Below are positions 23,888 through 34,581 of a stretch of DNA of 64,000 nt, one piece after another. How positions within the stretch are numbered: the first letter of the stretch is position 1; the number at the start of each line of letters is the position of its first letter. The notes below the pieces were generated by a model. That model was not told the origin of the DNA. It saw only the letters and a list, made by a program, of their open reading frames with translations, and made no database searches. Both the position numbers and the translations under genes were made by a program. The DNA comes from Tetrapyrgos nigripes (Eukaryota > Basidiomycota > Agaricomycetes > Agaricales > Campanellaceae): positions 1 through 64,000 of the forward strand of contig JAACJM010000029.1 in the NCBI GenBank assembly GCA_013368315.1, in the 5' to 3' direction.

Positions 23888-24120
23888 CTAGTAATGTCTC
23901 CTATTAGAGTTGGGCCCCATGTTCTACAAGTACCTGCTATTGCAGATGATCGAACATGCCTCGATAACTCAAATCAGGAGGCTGTATCAGTATACTAAAT
24001 AAGTTAGAACATCTACTGCATGTCCATGCACTTCGCATATGTACCCTTTACGGCCGTGGACCAAATATCCTACGATATCATGACTCAGATTGCGCTCGAG
24101 TACCCAAAGTGAAGACCCAA
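23888..24120. other. 3' flank of the methyltransferase gene
   Basis: No feature recognised. An R1 repeat begins after it. Confidence 0.4.
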
Positions 24121-24460
24121 AACCTTCCGACTGGGGCAAAGGGCCATCACTTCGCGTGGCAAATTACGAGGCCCTTTCACATAGTCTAACTCAGGTTATG
24201 CAGAGGGGAGGGAGAATCAGTGGAAAGTGAGAGGGAAGAAGGGCGCTAAGCAGACTGATTTGACATGCTAGCATGACGTCGTGGTTTTTGACGTCAACAG
24301 TCCTTGGATCTGGTCCAGACCAAGTCTGGACATTCCGGTTGTCGGGAAGGGCAAAGACCGGCTGTGGCAACAAAAAGGGGTGGGAGTTTGAGGTCGTGGT
24401 AAAACTTTTGAGGTCGACATAAGTTAATAAACTGGGGTAAGAAGCCACTGCTTCGCATAT
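24121..24460. repeat. R1 dispersed repeat, copy a
   Basis: Runs from GGGGCAAAGGGCC...TTACGAGGCCCTTTC (a hairpin with an AAAGGGCC/GGCCCTTT stem) through AGCAGACTGATTTG, GTCTGGACATTCCGGTTGTC and GGCAACAAAAAGGGGTGGGAG to GAGGTCGACATAAGTTAA. It retains the uninterrupted GTGGCAAC site that carries a hAT-like insertion in copy c. Confidence 0.65.
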
Positions 24461-24719
24461 AGAGCATGGGTGAGAGAATACATAGTATTGAGTAAGCCCC
24501 AAGACAGAAACAGTTAATGGACAACGTTAAGTGGTAAGAATTACAGATAAGAGAATGATATTTAGAAAGGCAGGGGGAAAAAGAATGGAGAGCGAAGCAG
24601 ATGACACAATCTAGCTGGATTAGAAACCTTGATACTTGAACAAAACCAAAAGATATACGTAAAGGAAAAGGAAGTGAAAATGTATTGCTGCAGATGTCAA
24701 TCAAGCAACTGCTAGCGTC

Positions 24720-25313
24720 TAGAGAACAGCACGGGGATCCCGCGGGGAAAAATTTCTGACCCGTCCCCGTCCCCGCCGAAACCCGTCCCCGCCGAAACCC
24801 GTCCCCGCCTTCACGGGTCAAGGGTAGCGGCGGGGCAGACGGGTCTGAAGCGAAACCCACGGGTTACGGGTATGTACTTATACTTCAGTACATGCATCTT
24901 GTCATCACTAGCTTAACATTAGACTATATTGATGTGTGATGTATGTTGAGGTCAGTTAAGTGGATGCTAACACTGTCCAGTAATATACTGGTACACTGGT
25001 AAAGAACATACTACCCGTTCTCTTGTAAAGAATTTTTTTGTCTGCATACCAAACATACATACTATCTCTGGTACGTCTTGTTTAGATCTATATAGATATG
25101 AGCCTGGAATAACTATATAGTTTACAGTTTACATGAGTTTAGATTCTCCAAAATTGTGCCGGCAACGGCCTTTCAGCATCCATCAGGCGGGTCAGTTTAC
25201 CCGTCTGGCGGGTCGCGGGTTTGGAGCGGGATGAATAAGCCAACCCGTCCCCGTCCCCGCCATACCCCGTCCCCGTGACCCGTCACTTACCCGCCAACCC
25301 GTGCTATTCCCTA
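24720..25313. mobile_element. 594-bp hAT-like non-autonomous element (TSD CTAGCGTC)
   Basis: The termini are TAGAGAACAGCACGGG and, as complement, TAGGGAATAGCACGGG (14 of 16 match). The 8-bp direct repeat CTAGCGTC lies at 24712-24719 and 25314-25321. Subterminal CCCGTCCCCGCC repeats occur at both ends in inverted orientation. An 8-bp duplication and TA-starting short TIRs are typical of hAT. No transposase is present. Confidence 0.85.
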
Positions 25314-25321
25314 CTAGCGTC

Positions 25322-26084
25322 GTCGAGTGGAAATAAAGGCGGACAATCTCTGTGGAGGTAATGACAAAGAATGAACTGAGAATACTGGTGTTGAATTGGT
25401 AATGGTCCCAGATATACATACACATGCATATATGTGCGGCAAAGCAAAGAAAAGAGGAAGCCTGACACAGGAAGACTCACAACGAGTAATCCAACCAATA
25501 TTAGCCATGCAAGCGGATTTGTTGCCCTTTTCAGGATGGATGTTGAAGAGGTACTTGACGGTCAGGACAGCACAAACAAGGTGAAGTAAGCAGCGGTGGT
25601 ATGGGCGACAGCCTTAGTCTGAACAATGGATCCGGATATCTGAGAACGAAGCTAGGCTGATGAAGGAAGATGACAAAAATGTGGAGGATGAACAACGGGT
25701 CCTCGCTATTTGTATACTCAGACACACAGTGTCCAGCCTTCTCGGTGCCTTCATGCAACTGCAAAACCCAAGCAAAACCCTACTACTCGGTTGCGGATTG
25801 TCTTCGCCTGCTTCAGCATGAGAATGTTCTCCAAAACTATGTGCTCCTTCAGCACCTGATCAACGATAGCTTTGGTAGCAGCCGTTGTACGGGTGATAAT
25901 TTGAATAGCGTAACGGCCGTAGCCCATGCAAACAACAAAGGAGACGTCAAAGAAGGAAGGGTTTTATGAGTGGACCGATGGAGCTGAGTCATTCTGTATA
26001 TGTTGGGCGTACATTGGCTCTTCTTCTGCAGGACACTAAGGATATGAAGAATTAAGACACAACGCAAGGGTTGGGGCCTGGATT
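25322..26084 (-). other. Coding-like fragments of an unidentified minus-strand gene
   Basis: Minus-strand segments at about 25960-25770 (GYGRYAIQIITRTTAATKAI and following) and 25640-25480 (VQTKAVAHTTAAYFTLFVLS) look like diverged exons with plausible codon use. Frames do not join cleanly and no family is recognised. The hAT-like element at 24720 and R1 repeats flank them. Confidence 0.3.
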
Positions 26085-26345
26085 GGGCCATGGCAGTCGT
26101 GAAATGCGAAGGGTGGAGACTCAGACAGGGAAGAGGTTGACACGCTGGCATGATGACGTCAACGGTCCAGACCAATTCTATTCTAGAATCTCGGTTGGTC
26201 GGGAAGGGTAGACACCGGAAAAGGGGTGGGAGTTTGAGGTCGTGGTAAAATTTTGCTACTCAATTGCGAGGTCGACATAAGTTAATTGGGGCAAAGGGCC
26301 ATCGCTTCGCGTGGCAAATTACGAGGCCCTTTCACGTAGTCCAAC
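26085..26345. repeat. R1 dispersed repeat, copy b
   Basis: Shares with copy a GATGACGTCAACGGTCC, GGGTGGGAGTTTGAGGTCGTGG, GCGAGGTCGACATAAGTTAA and the GGGCAAAGGGCCATCGCTTCGCG hairpin. The order of blocks is circularly permuted relative to copy a, suggesting tandemly arranged ancestral units. Confidence 0.6.
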
Positions 26346-26781
26346 CCATGTTATGCAAAAGGTAGTCTGGTAGTTATCTATAGGGCGTGGCACCCACAAA
26401 AAGTTATTAGGTAATTACTGCCGGCAGGTCAATGGCGCGCACATTTCAAGTTCCTATCACTTCGTTAATTGATATATGGGCTAGTATGCTTTCAGATACA
26501 CTGCATGCAATTTTTGAGCAAGAGAAATGGAGCTGAAGTGGTACCTACCGATGGAAAAGGATTGTGGCCAAAAGGCTTGACACGCGAGTGGCTGTGCGCT
26601 CGCGGAATTGCTCTCGAAGCCTTATTGCGACTTCCCGTCCGTTTTCAGTCGCAAATTTTGGTATTAGACATTTATATATTGACGGATACCATATGTTCAA
26701 TAAAATCCAAGAAAATGCTGGGGGAAAGCTGCGTGAGAATATTGAGTGATTAGCTAATAACTTTTTGACGGCGCCGCGCCT
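26346..26781. other. Intergenic, nothing recognised
   Basis: Open frames on both strands around 26.5-26.8 kb have no recognisable domain. The left flank of the CACTA-like foldback ends at CCT 26779-26781. Confidence 0.35.
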
Positions 26782-27495
26782 CACAGCGGGGCGCGGAGCA
26801 TATTTGCCAGCCATTTTTGTGCACTCTTAAATGACGGATAGTTCACATGATTTTGGGCGAGATAAATTTGATTGTATTAGCTGCCAAAAAAGGGGTCACA
26901 AAAGCTCAAATTATGCGCTCAAGTTTTTCCATGCTAAACTTTTTATTCATGACCAAAAAAGGGAAACAAATAGTATTTGAATTTTGATTTGTGAGAAAAT
27001 GCGAAAAAGGTATGATCCCTATTTGTCTGCCAGATTCCGGCGAGTAAAAGGAAAAGCACTGCGGATGGGAAGAATCTAAACTTAAATGACGGACTTTTGC
27101 TCAGCGCCGGAACTACTCCATATGGCACCGATTTGAGGCCGATATTCCATATGGAGTATGCCCGGCTGTTGAGAAAAATCGGTAATTTAAGTTCGTGTTT
27201 TTCAATGCTCCAGTGAATTCATTTTACTCGCCGGAATCCGGCACACAAATACTGATCATGCCTTTTGCGCATTTTCTTACAAATCAAAACTCGAATACTA
27301 TTTACTTCCTCTTTTTGGTCACGAATGAATAAAAAGTTTAGCACGGAAAAGCTTAAGCGCATAATTTGAGCTTTTGCGACCCGGTTTTTTAGCAGTAAAT
27401 GCGATGGATTTTATCTCACCCAAAATCATGTGAAACTATCCGTCATTTAAGAATGCACAAAAATGGCTGGCAAATATGCTCCGCGCCCCGCTGTG
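26782..27495. mobile_element. 714-bp foldback element, CACTA-like (TSD CCT)
   Basis: Long inverted arms of about 280 bp start CACAGCGGGGCGCGGAGCAT and end with the complement at 27495. The target duplication CCT lies at 26779-26781 and 27496-27498. The short loop contains its own small palindrome (CTCCATATGG...CCATATGGAG around GATTTGAGGCCGA). CAC termini and a 3-bp TSD point to CACTA/CMC. Non-coding. Confidence 0.75.
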
Positions 27496-27528
27496 CCTAC
27501 AACATTAACACCAGACTACATATACATA

Positions 27529-27763
27529 CTGTAGTATTTCGACCGTAAGTTCGCGTAACGCGTCACCCACCCCCCACAAACTTGGTCAAAAACGCTTTTC
27601 GTAACGCATAACGAAGGGATTTTTGGGTGCCTTCTTACCATAAAAGGGTCGTGAGAGCGCCGGCTTCGCCGGCACCCTTCCTAATATGGTAAATGAACTT
27701 GATGCAGACTAAAGAGATCGCGTAACGCTCAATATCGATGAACTTACGGTCGAAATACTACAG
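27529..27763. mobile_element. 235-bp MITE with TA target site (mariner-like)
   Basis: Termini CTGTAGTATTTCGACCGTAA...and its exact complement ending CTACAG, flanked by TA (27527-27528 and 27764-27765). The paralogous segment near 14.55 kb shows the site without the insertion, confirming the boundaries. No coding capacity. Confidence 0.8.
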
Positions 27764-27958
27764 TAGTGTATAGTCAGTCTGGTTCTCGAGACTATGCAAA
27801 AGGGATCGGTGGAAAGCGAGAGGGAAGAAGGGTGTTAAGCAGACTGATTTGGCACTAGTATCACGTTGTGGTTATTGATGTCAACGGTCCTTGGATCTGG
27901 TCCAGACCGAGTCTGGACATTCCGGTTGTCGGGAAGGGCAAAGACTGGCTGTGGCAAC

Positions 27959-28913
27959 TAACGCTCCAGCCGATTAGCATACGAATACTTCTAATCCGTA
28001 ATTAATCATATGCATATACTATTCGATTAATAACCGATTATATTCAGTATCTAGTTAGTTTTTTTTTTGCCCTCGTATTCAGCACTAACCAGCCGTTTAA
28101 CATCGAAGTCAAACATTCCCTGCTTCAACCACAGCTTGCTGAACCAGTTTTAGTGACATAAGGGTGTAGAGCAGTGGTATCGGCCAAAGAAATAGAGTCA
28201 AGATGATAAGGAAACATGACTTGGCATGAGTACCAATGGTCTTCGGAGAAGACGCGTCCAAGATGGGCCGGACACGCCCAGGACTGTGCCCTTTATGCGA
28301 ACAACTCTGTAAATTGCACAGTAAAGTGGAAAACTTCTCGGACTCACTAGTATTGACATACTTTGAGTAAAACAACATCTAGTGGGGGCTGCAAGACTGA
28401 AAGAAAATTGTACGACGATGAAAAAAAAAAACGATTTGGCGTTGTTGGTTGCGGATGTCATTGACTTCATTTGCTTCCGTTGAAAGACGCGTGCGGCTCG
28501 GTAGGACTAGAGGTGAGCAAGGTTTATTCTGAGGGTACGAGCTACATGCACTCGAAGCTAGCATTGCGTACATCACGAACGAATGAGGTTGCGGCAGTGT
28601 AGAGACTCGTTGAGACAAGTGACAGCAATGCAATTCAACGGGACCGTGGACGTCGGTGCACATGTTGGCCCAACTCGCCCAATTTGGAAGTGAGCTCACT
28701 TCCAAATTGGGCGAGTTTGACCGTTACGGTTGACGCGTTGTTGACGACTCAATGACCCGCTCACTTCACTGGCCTTACCAGCCAAATTTACTAGATTAAA
28801 TACTGAATATATTCGATTAAAACCGACTACTGGGCACCTTGGTAATTAATTGTATGCGTATATGCCTTTAATCAATTATAATCGGTAAGCATTCGGTTTC
28901 GGTTGGAGCCTTA
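27959..28913. mobile_element. 955-bp hAT-like non-autonomous element (TSD GTGGCAAC)
   Basis: The left terminus is TAACGCTCCAGCCGA and the complement of the right one TAAGGCTCCAACCGA (13 of 15). GTGGCAAC flanks both sides (27951-27958, 28914-28921), while R1 copy a keeps a single GTGGCAAC at the equivalent place. Internal sequence includes diverged inverted subterminal ATTAATCGATTA-type repeats and a perfect 42-bp palindrome. No transposase. Confidence 0.88.
28674..28715. repeat. Perfect 42-bp palindrome
   Basis: Two 21-bp halves, each the exact reverse complement of the other, centred on GAGCTC between 28694 and 28695. It could extrude as a cruciform or form a hairpin. It sits inside the 955-bp hAT-like element. 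Confidence 0.9.
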
Positions 28914-28984
28914 GTGGCAACAAAAAGGGTGGGAGTTTGAGGTTGTGGTAAAATTTTCGAGGTCAACATCAGTTAACTCAGCCT

Positions 28985-29428
28985 TTAAGAGGCCTCGTAA
29001 CTCAGCCATTCCATATGTCTGAACTGATCCGTCTCAGCATCCAGGACAGGAGCAACTACCAGAACACTATGATTTCGAGCAGTCCTATCGTCCAGGATAA
29101 CAATAGGTTTGCGCAGATATTTGGGTACGTTTTCTTGTGAATGTTTTTGATGAATCTCCTCGGACGACTTCCCAACGGACCAAGCGTCACTTTCCGGAAC
29201 AAATTCGATATAGTCTGGTCGGTGGTTGAAACGACCAGCGCTTGTTGCTGTATCAAAGTTTTTTTGTATTTGAGCACGAAGCTGAGGAGTTACTGAGGAG
29301 CTGGAGACGTAGAGAGCGATATTTCGCTCTGGCGTGGTGTCGGAGGATGGTATGTAAGGAGGTATGTAGTAGCGATTTGTAACCTGAGACGGACAGAGGC
29401 CATGTTGATGACACGGAATCTGACGCAA
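28985..29428 (-). CDS. Hypothetical small protein, DUF6924-like
   Basis: The ORF encodes 147 aa ending WLSYEAS. The body (DYIEFVPESDAW...VPKYLRKPIVILDDRTARNHSVLVV) has the look of a small soluble fungal domain, with an ILDxR-x(7)-VLVV core reminiscent of DUF6924 proteins. The start is uncertain: the ATG at 29428 gives an odd N-terminus, while a second ATG (MASVRL, near 29404) followed by a GT at 29382 allows a spliced start. The 3' end runs into an R1 repeat, so the C-terminus may be repeat-derived. Confidence 0.5.
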   Translation of the reverse strand: MRQIPCHQHGLCPSQVTNRYYIPPYIPSSDTTPERNIALYVSSSSVTPQLRAQIQKNFDTATSAGRFNHRPDYIEFVPESDAWSVGKSSEEIHQKHSQENVPKYLRKPIVILDDRTARNHSVLVVAPVLDAETDQFRHMEWLSYEAS

Positions 29429-29791
29429 TGAGTCTCTACAAAAGACCTTGGTAGTATACTATAAGAGCGGGCTCATTCCAGCGTTGTCGAGTTCAATCAA
29501 CCACCGCCTAATTAATATTGTCAAGGCTCCACTACAAGTTTCAAAATGCTCCACAAAGTTCTACGGCCTCTTACTATGATCAACGCTCGTATAAGTCATG
29601 TTCATCATCGATGTACGCATACTACCTTCTTGCTACTGCTGCGCATGGAAACGATGAGTATCAAAACAGCTTGGGTTCTTGGCCTTCGGTAATTGTCCAT
29701 CCCGAGCCTTGAAGAACTCTTGACAGGAAAGGTTGAACAGTATAAGAGCTCAAAGATGTACTTCAGTCTTCATTACCCAGCCTGGGAGGCT

Positions 29792-30250
29792 TATATTCCT
29801 CATTAGAAACGTTGTTCTCGTCGCCGCTACCTTTGTCACTGGCGCAGTCTCGCAAGCCACATTAATCATGGACTGCGCCAGATACTCCGATGTGTAAATC
29901 CTTTGTTCACTTCTTACTGATTAATGTTAGTACTCACGAGTCACCTTTTTGTCTTTTTGTCTTGCAGTTGTGACAATCACTGCAATGCTTTCTATTGTCA
30001 TGACATGCAAGGCCTCCAACTTCACCGTGATGAAACAGCAGGAGAAACTGGAGACGACGACTGTAACCGTACTGCCATTGGATGTGGAGGTGGAGACTAT
30101 TGTCCTTCAGGTCGAGATTGCGACGAGTACCCATGCGCGAGTACTTATAACGGAGGACTTGGAGTGAGTGACTTAGCCTGAATCAAATTTTCCGCATCCT
30201 GAACTCGTTAATTCTGTAGTGCTATCCCGATGGCTTCCCTGGTAATGCTG
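29792..30250 (+). pseudogene. NucA/NucB-type secreted deoxyribonuclease, 5' part (disrupted gene)
   Basis: Exon 1 ends at 29893 (donor GTAAAT), exon 2 is 29968-30163, and exon 3 starts at 30220. Upstream of CARYSD is a hydrophobic stretch ending FVTGAVSQA that looks like a signal peptide, but no in-frame ATG is visible, so the start is unresolved. Exon 2 is Cys-rich and contains CPSGRDCDEYPCASTYNGG, the D-x-x-E-Y-P signature of the NucA/NucB family of extracellular nucleases. Exon 3 is cut after 31 nt by the 19-kb element at 30251. Its continuation lies at 49383-49965. Confidence 0.75.
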
Positions 30251-31385
30251 CGGTATAGGTAAATCTGCAGACACCCCGTGCAGACACCCTTCGGATAGCA
30301 TTGTAAGTTACTGTATAAGACTGTATTTACCATACCATATATATATTTAAGCTTCCAGATGCTTTGCAAGTTGTGTATCTGCTGTACATAAAGTGTAAAA
30401 ATCTTCAAAAAAGGAGTATAAGCACAGCCACAGATTTTTTCCTGAAACATTCTTACAGATTTTCTCTATTCAAGATACCAGGAGAGTATTTCTACATTCT
30501 CATGAGTATATATCAGTGTGAATATGTAGGGCCAGAACACTCAAAATGCTTTGAGATGCTTGCTACCTGCGTTTGCACTACTCATCTTTGAATATCATAT
30601 TATATCAAACAACTGGTAGTACTTGGCTCATGTCTGAGCATGTTTCTACAAGATAATACATGTAATAGCTTCAAGATAATTTGTACTCATTTGTAATTTG
30701 TGGGAAGGGTGTCTGCAGACACCCTGCAGACACCCTTCAGACACCCTTCAGACACCTATGCAGACACCCTAAGAAAGCAAAATAAGAGTGTTAGGTACAG
30801 TACTTCTGCCTAGAACTGGATAGGAATGGATTTGATATAAAGATTAGCTAGCAATAGCCAATTTTTGTAAAGAGACTATTTTCTCTGCCTGTGTGTTTTC
30901 TTATACTGGTTTCCATCCTCTGTCTCTTCACCTCCGTGTTCTGCATGACATCTGTGCTTAGACCCAGCTGATTGTTGTGGCTGGCAAGGTTCTGCTGGAT
31001 TGGTAGTGATTTCCTGAACAGCCATGGTTGACCTGTTTAAGCCTTTCTCTAGTAAATGGATCTGGGAGGCATATTCTTCTCTTTCTCTACTCGCTTTGCT
31101 GCTCTTTCTGCTTTCATCTTTTCCTGTATAGCCTTGCAAAGGCCGCTCTCCTAAAAACTAGTCAGAAAAAAACTCGTAAGAATTAAAAAAAGTATTACTG
31201 CACCTCAAGGTCAGATTCTGTATAAGGCCAGCTGTCTGCGCCAGTCTCGCTATATGAAATCACATCACTTACTGTAACTATGCGTATTGTAAAGGGATAA
31301 TTACAAACAAGCTCATTTTGAAAGAATGGGCCACCGAAATGTGCAAACCAGAAAGTGTATCATATGTCCTGGACTTACACTGGGT
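30251..31385. repeat. Left terminal region of the 19-kb element with GGTGTCTGCAGACACC repeats
   Basis: Subterminal copies of CAGACACCC occur at 30267-30295 and as a cluster at 30708-30772. A minus-strand Lys/Glu-rich ORF at 31139-30876 (87 aa, residues SKASREREEYASQIHLLEKG) could be a coiled-coil fragment but has no recognised homologue. Confidence 0.6.
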
Positions 31386-32841
31386 GCAAACACTTGTAAA
31401 TCCTCTGCTTTACTGAGGTTTTACAAGAGTATTACAAGAGACAGAAAAAATTAGAACAACCTTGTATGACCATTGTAAGTCACAAAGAAATACCATGGAC
31501 TTTCAGTGTGACTTGCTGTCACTGTATACCCTTGGTTGATATACTGTGGAATTACACAGGAATTTCAGAGTGACTTTTTGTCACAATATGTCATGTAGTA
31601 AGACACATAGGAAATACTGGAGTATTTCAGTGTGACAGATAATCACAGTATGACAAACAGTAAGGCAAGAGAGATTTACAAAGGACTTACAAGGAAGAAA
31701 AATCTGCAGGAAATTTACAAAGTGACAATCAAGTCACAGTAATACACTCGTAAGACTAGCTGTATTATGAAGGAATTACAAGAAACATTTGCTACAAACA
31801 CTGGTAAATCCTCAGCCTTACTGGAGTTTTACAAGAGTATTATGGGGAACCAATCAATATGTAAGTTGGCTTGACTTACAAGTGTATTACAAAATAGACA
31901 AAAAATGAGGACTATTCTGAAAGACCATTGTAAGCTGCAAGGACATACCATGGACTTTCAGTGTGAGGCTTTGTCACAGTATAGCATTGAAGAGTATACA
32001 GTGGAATTACAAGGTGACTTTTTTGTCACAGTATGTCTTCTTGTAAAACAGAACTGAAATACCAGGGTATTTCAGTGTGAGATAATGTCACAGTAAGACA
32101 ATTTGTAAACCAAGTAAAATTTACAGAGGACTTACCAGAAGGTAGAACTTGAGAGTGTTGGGTAAGACTGCTCATATTTACACTGAATTTATGAAGGGAC
32201 AGCTGTGTCACAGTAATACCCTAGAAAGACTTGTGATTTTACAAGGGAATTACAAGATGCAGGTTTTAAAAGTCTATCTCGTAAGTCTCTGGAAAAAACC
32301 TGCATGCTAAATGGAGAATATACAGTGTGACAGACTGGTCACAGTAAGACACTTGTAAGTCACAAGACATTACAATGACTTTACTGAAAAGTGACTATTT
32401 TGTAAGTCATCATATATATCCAATAGACTTACAAGAGACTTGTTGGATGGATTTGCAGTGCATGTCAATTAAGTAATACAGAAGGGCTTACTGAAAATTT
32501 ACAGGATGTAATACAATGAATTCATTCAACCAGGTTAATTAAATTTTACTAAATATAAATAGGCAGCTCAGGCTGGACAGGAAAAGGGCAGACTACTGTG
32601 TCTGCCTTGTCATCTGCTTCGTCTGCTCAGTCTGTTACATCTGCCCCATCTGCCCCATCTGCCTTGTCTGCTTTGTCTGCCTTGTCTGCCTTGTCTGCCT
32701 TGTCTGCCCCGTCTGCCTTGTCTACCTTGTCTGCCCCGTCTGCCTTGTCTGCCTTGTCTGCCTTGTCTGCCTTGTCTGCTCCATCTGCCTTGTCTGCCTT
32801 GTCTGCTCTGTCTGTCTCTGCTGCCACGTCGAGTCGTCTTG
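31386..32841. repeat. Left arm of inverted repeat 1
   Basis: Matches the complement of 47815-49232. The non-satellite part (31386-32640) is rich in short GTCACAGTA, TTACAAG and CAGTGTGA phrases recurring every few tens of bases. Identical 61-codon open frames occur in both arms (32211-32026 minus; 48405-48590 plus), showing close arm identity. Confidence 0.85.
32590..32830 (+). repeat. Satellite TCTGCCTTG (9 bp), left array 1
   Basis: About 26 copies of TCTGCCTTG with variants TCTGCCCCG/A. Its complement is the GCAGAC satellite of the right arm. Open frames here are artefacts of the 9-bp period. Confidence 0.9.
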
Positions 32842-33427
32842 TTCACTCTGCCAGCCTCTGCGTCTGGTTGTACATACCTATCTGGCCTTAGTTAACATCA
32901 ACCCCAGAGTCCTCAAATCCTCAATTTCCTGAAGTTCTACCCTCAATATATACCTGCAAGTCCCTACTGTCAAGATACTTTTGTCTTTGCATCAAGAATA
33001 CATGTTCCTGGGCCCGGGTCTTGTCATTCTCTGGGTCATTTCTAGCCCTCGCAGCTCATTGGGAAATACAAGCTGCTCTATCAGCACGCGTGAGTGAGGA
33101 AATGGTTGTACAGCCCAGGTATGTTGTGTACAACCTTACATGCATACTCTACTGATGACTTCTTTTTTTTTTAGCACCGTTTCACTCTGAGCATGTTCAG
33201 TCATGAGGGCTGCTGGAAGGATCAGTGCAAGAAGTGGGTGATGGACTAATGGAAAGAGTTTTCGGGATACCATACATATATGTATTTGCCTATGTTGTTG
33301 GCGCAATGTGTATATACGCATTGTGTTGTATATATTTAGGCCCTCATCTATATAACTTCTTTCATTTACTGCTTGAACTTCCAATTGCAGGACCAGAAAA
33401 AGTACCAAACCCAAATAGACAGTATAT
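32842..33427 (+). other. ~0.59-kb segment unique to the left arm
   Basis: It lies between two satellite arrays of opposite orientation and has no counterpart in the right arm. A possible intron (GTATGT near 33118 to a T-rich tract and TAG at about 33174) suggests remnants of a gene, but the flanking translations are short and unrecognised. Confidence 0.4.
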
Positions 33428-33835
33428 GTGGAAAACCCTACATTGGCAGACGGAGCAGACGGGGCAGATGGAGCAGACAAGGCAGACGAAGCAGATGGGG
33501 CAGACAGGGCAGATGAGGCAGACAGCGCAGAAAAGGCAGACGGGGCAGATGGGGCAGACAAGGCAGACAAGGCAGACAAGGCAGACAAGGCAGACAAGGC
33601 AGACAAGGCAGATGGAGCAGATGAGGCAGATGAGGCAGAGAAGGCAGACGGAGACAGGGGAGACAAGGCAGACAAGGCAGACAGAGCAGACAAGGCAGAC
33701 AAGGCAGATGGAGCAGACAAGGCACAGACAGCGCAGACAAGGCAGACGGAGCAGATGAGGCAGAGGAGGCAGAGGAGGCAGATGGCGCAGATGAGGCAGA
33801 CAAGGCAGACGAGGCAGACGAGGCCACTACCCCTG
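33428..33835 (+). repeat. Satellite GGCAGACAA (9 bp), left array 2
   Basis: About 43 copies of GGCAGAYRR units, opposite in orientation to left array 1. It ends in GAGGCCACTACCCCTGGGG, the same junction as the right arm at 45384-45395. Confidence 0.9.
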
Positions 33836-34367
33836 GGGCTTTAATTTAGCCAGCAGAAACATAAATAAAACTAATTTCAACCTTCATTATGATTTCAATC
33901 CAATCTGATTAATAAAACATGTATTTTCTGCTCACAGAAGCATTAAGAATGATATTCTGTTTTTACTTGCAATGCAACAGCAGAAACTTTAAAGGAAATA
34001 ATATGTTTTCTCATGATAAAACCCGTTATTTCTAACCACACAAACATTGCCTTTCAGGTGGCAGAAAGATAAAATAAATGTTTTTCTTTTGTGTTTAACA
34101 TTTTTTTGCTTTCTGATCCCGGAAACTCGATGTGCGACCATCACGCAGAGTATGCTCGATACTGGCGCATAAAATGCTTGCTCATCACACTACCCTCGAC
34201 GATCTTCCTGCTTTTCAAGCAGTGCTTGTCCATCTTTACATTTGGTGTGCAAAGCGTGGTTGTAAAAAGTTTTACTGACACTGTACCACCTCATACTTAC
34301 TATCTAGTAACTCAATCCAGCATCCGTTGACTCTTTTGCAGTGGCACAACCTCCTCTCCCTTTCCTT
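33836..34367. repeat. Left arm of inverted repeat 2
   Basis: Matches the complement of 44840-45380, closely near the satellite (TTTAATTTAGCCAGCAGAAAC) and more diverged towards the loop (GACTCTTTTGCAGTGGCACAA against GATTCTTTACACTGATACGAT). Confidence 0.8.
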
Positions 34368-34581
34368 TTCTTCAATCTCAGTAAGACGTCTAGCGGCCTT
34401 ATACACCATCCAGATGGTGACCTCAAGACACCGAAAATGTATGTACGATAATATATTTATATTCATGCACCTACATACGTATGTATGTATATAGGAATGT
34501 AACTTGAAGTATAATGAATAAAACCAGATAGCATTGCAAGAAAAGCAGCGATGTGCTGCGTGCCAAAAGTGGTGAAAGCAT

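Larger units (their letters stand above)
27766..29010. repeat. R1 dispersed repeat, copy c, split by a hAT-like element
   Basis: 27766-27958 and 28914-29010 together match copy a: AGCAGACTGATTTGGCA, GTCTGGACATTCCGG, GGCAAC/AAAAAGGGTGGGAG, then AGGTCAACATCAGTTAACTC. Confidence 0.6.

Noticed and set aside
32026..32211. Identical 61-aa ORFs in both inverted arms (also 48405-48590)
   Set aside because: Identity follows from the inverted repeat; composition reflects the GTCACAGTA-rich sequence and there is no start context or domain.
32598..33844. Ser/Ala/Leu and Asp/Lys/Ala repeat ORFs in the left satellite arrays
   Set aside because: They arise from the 9-bp TCTGCCTTG/GGCAGACAA repeats, open in several frames at once.
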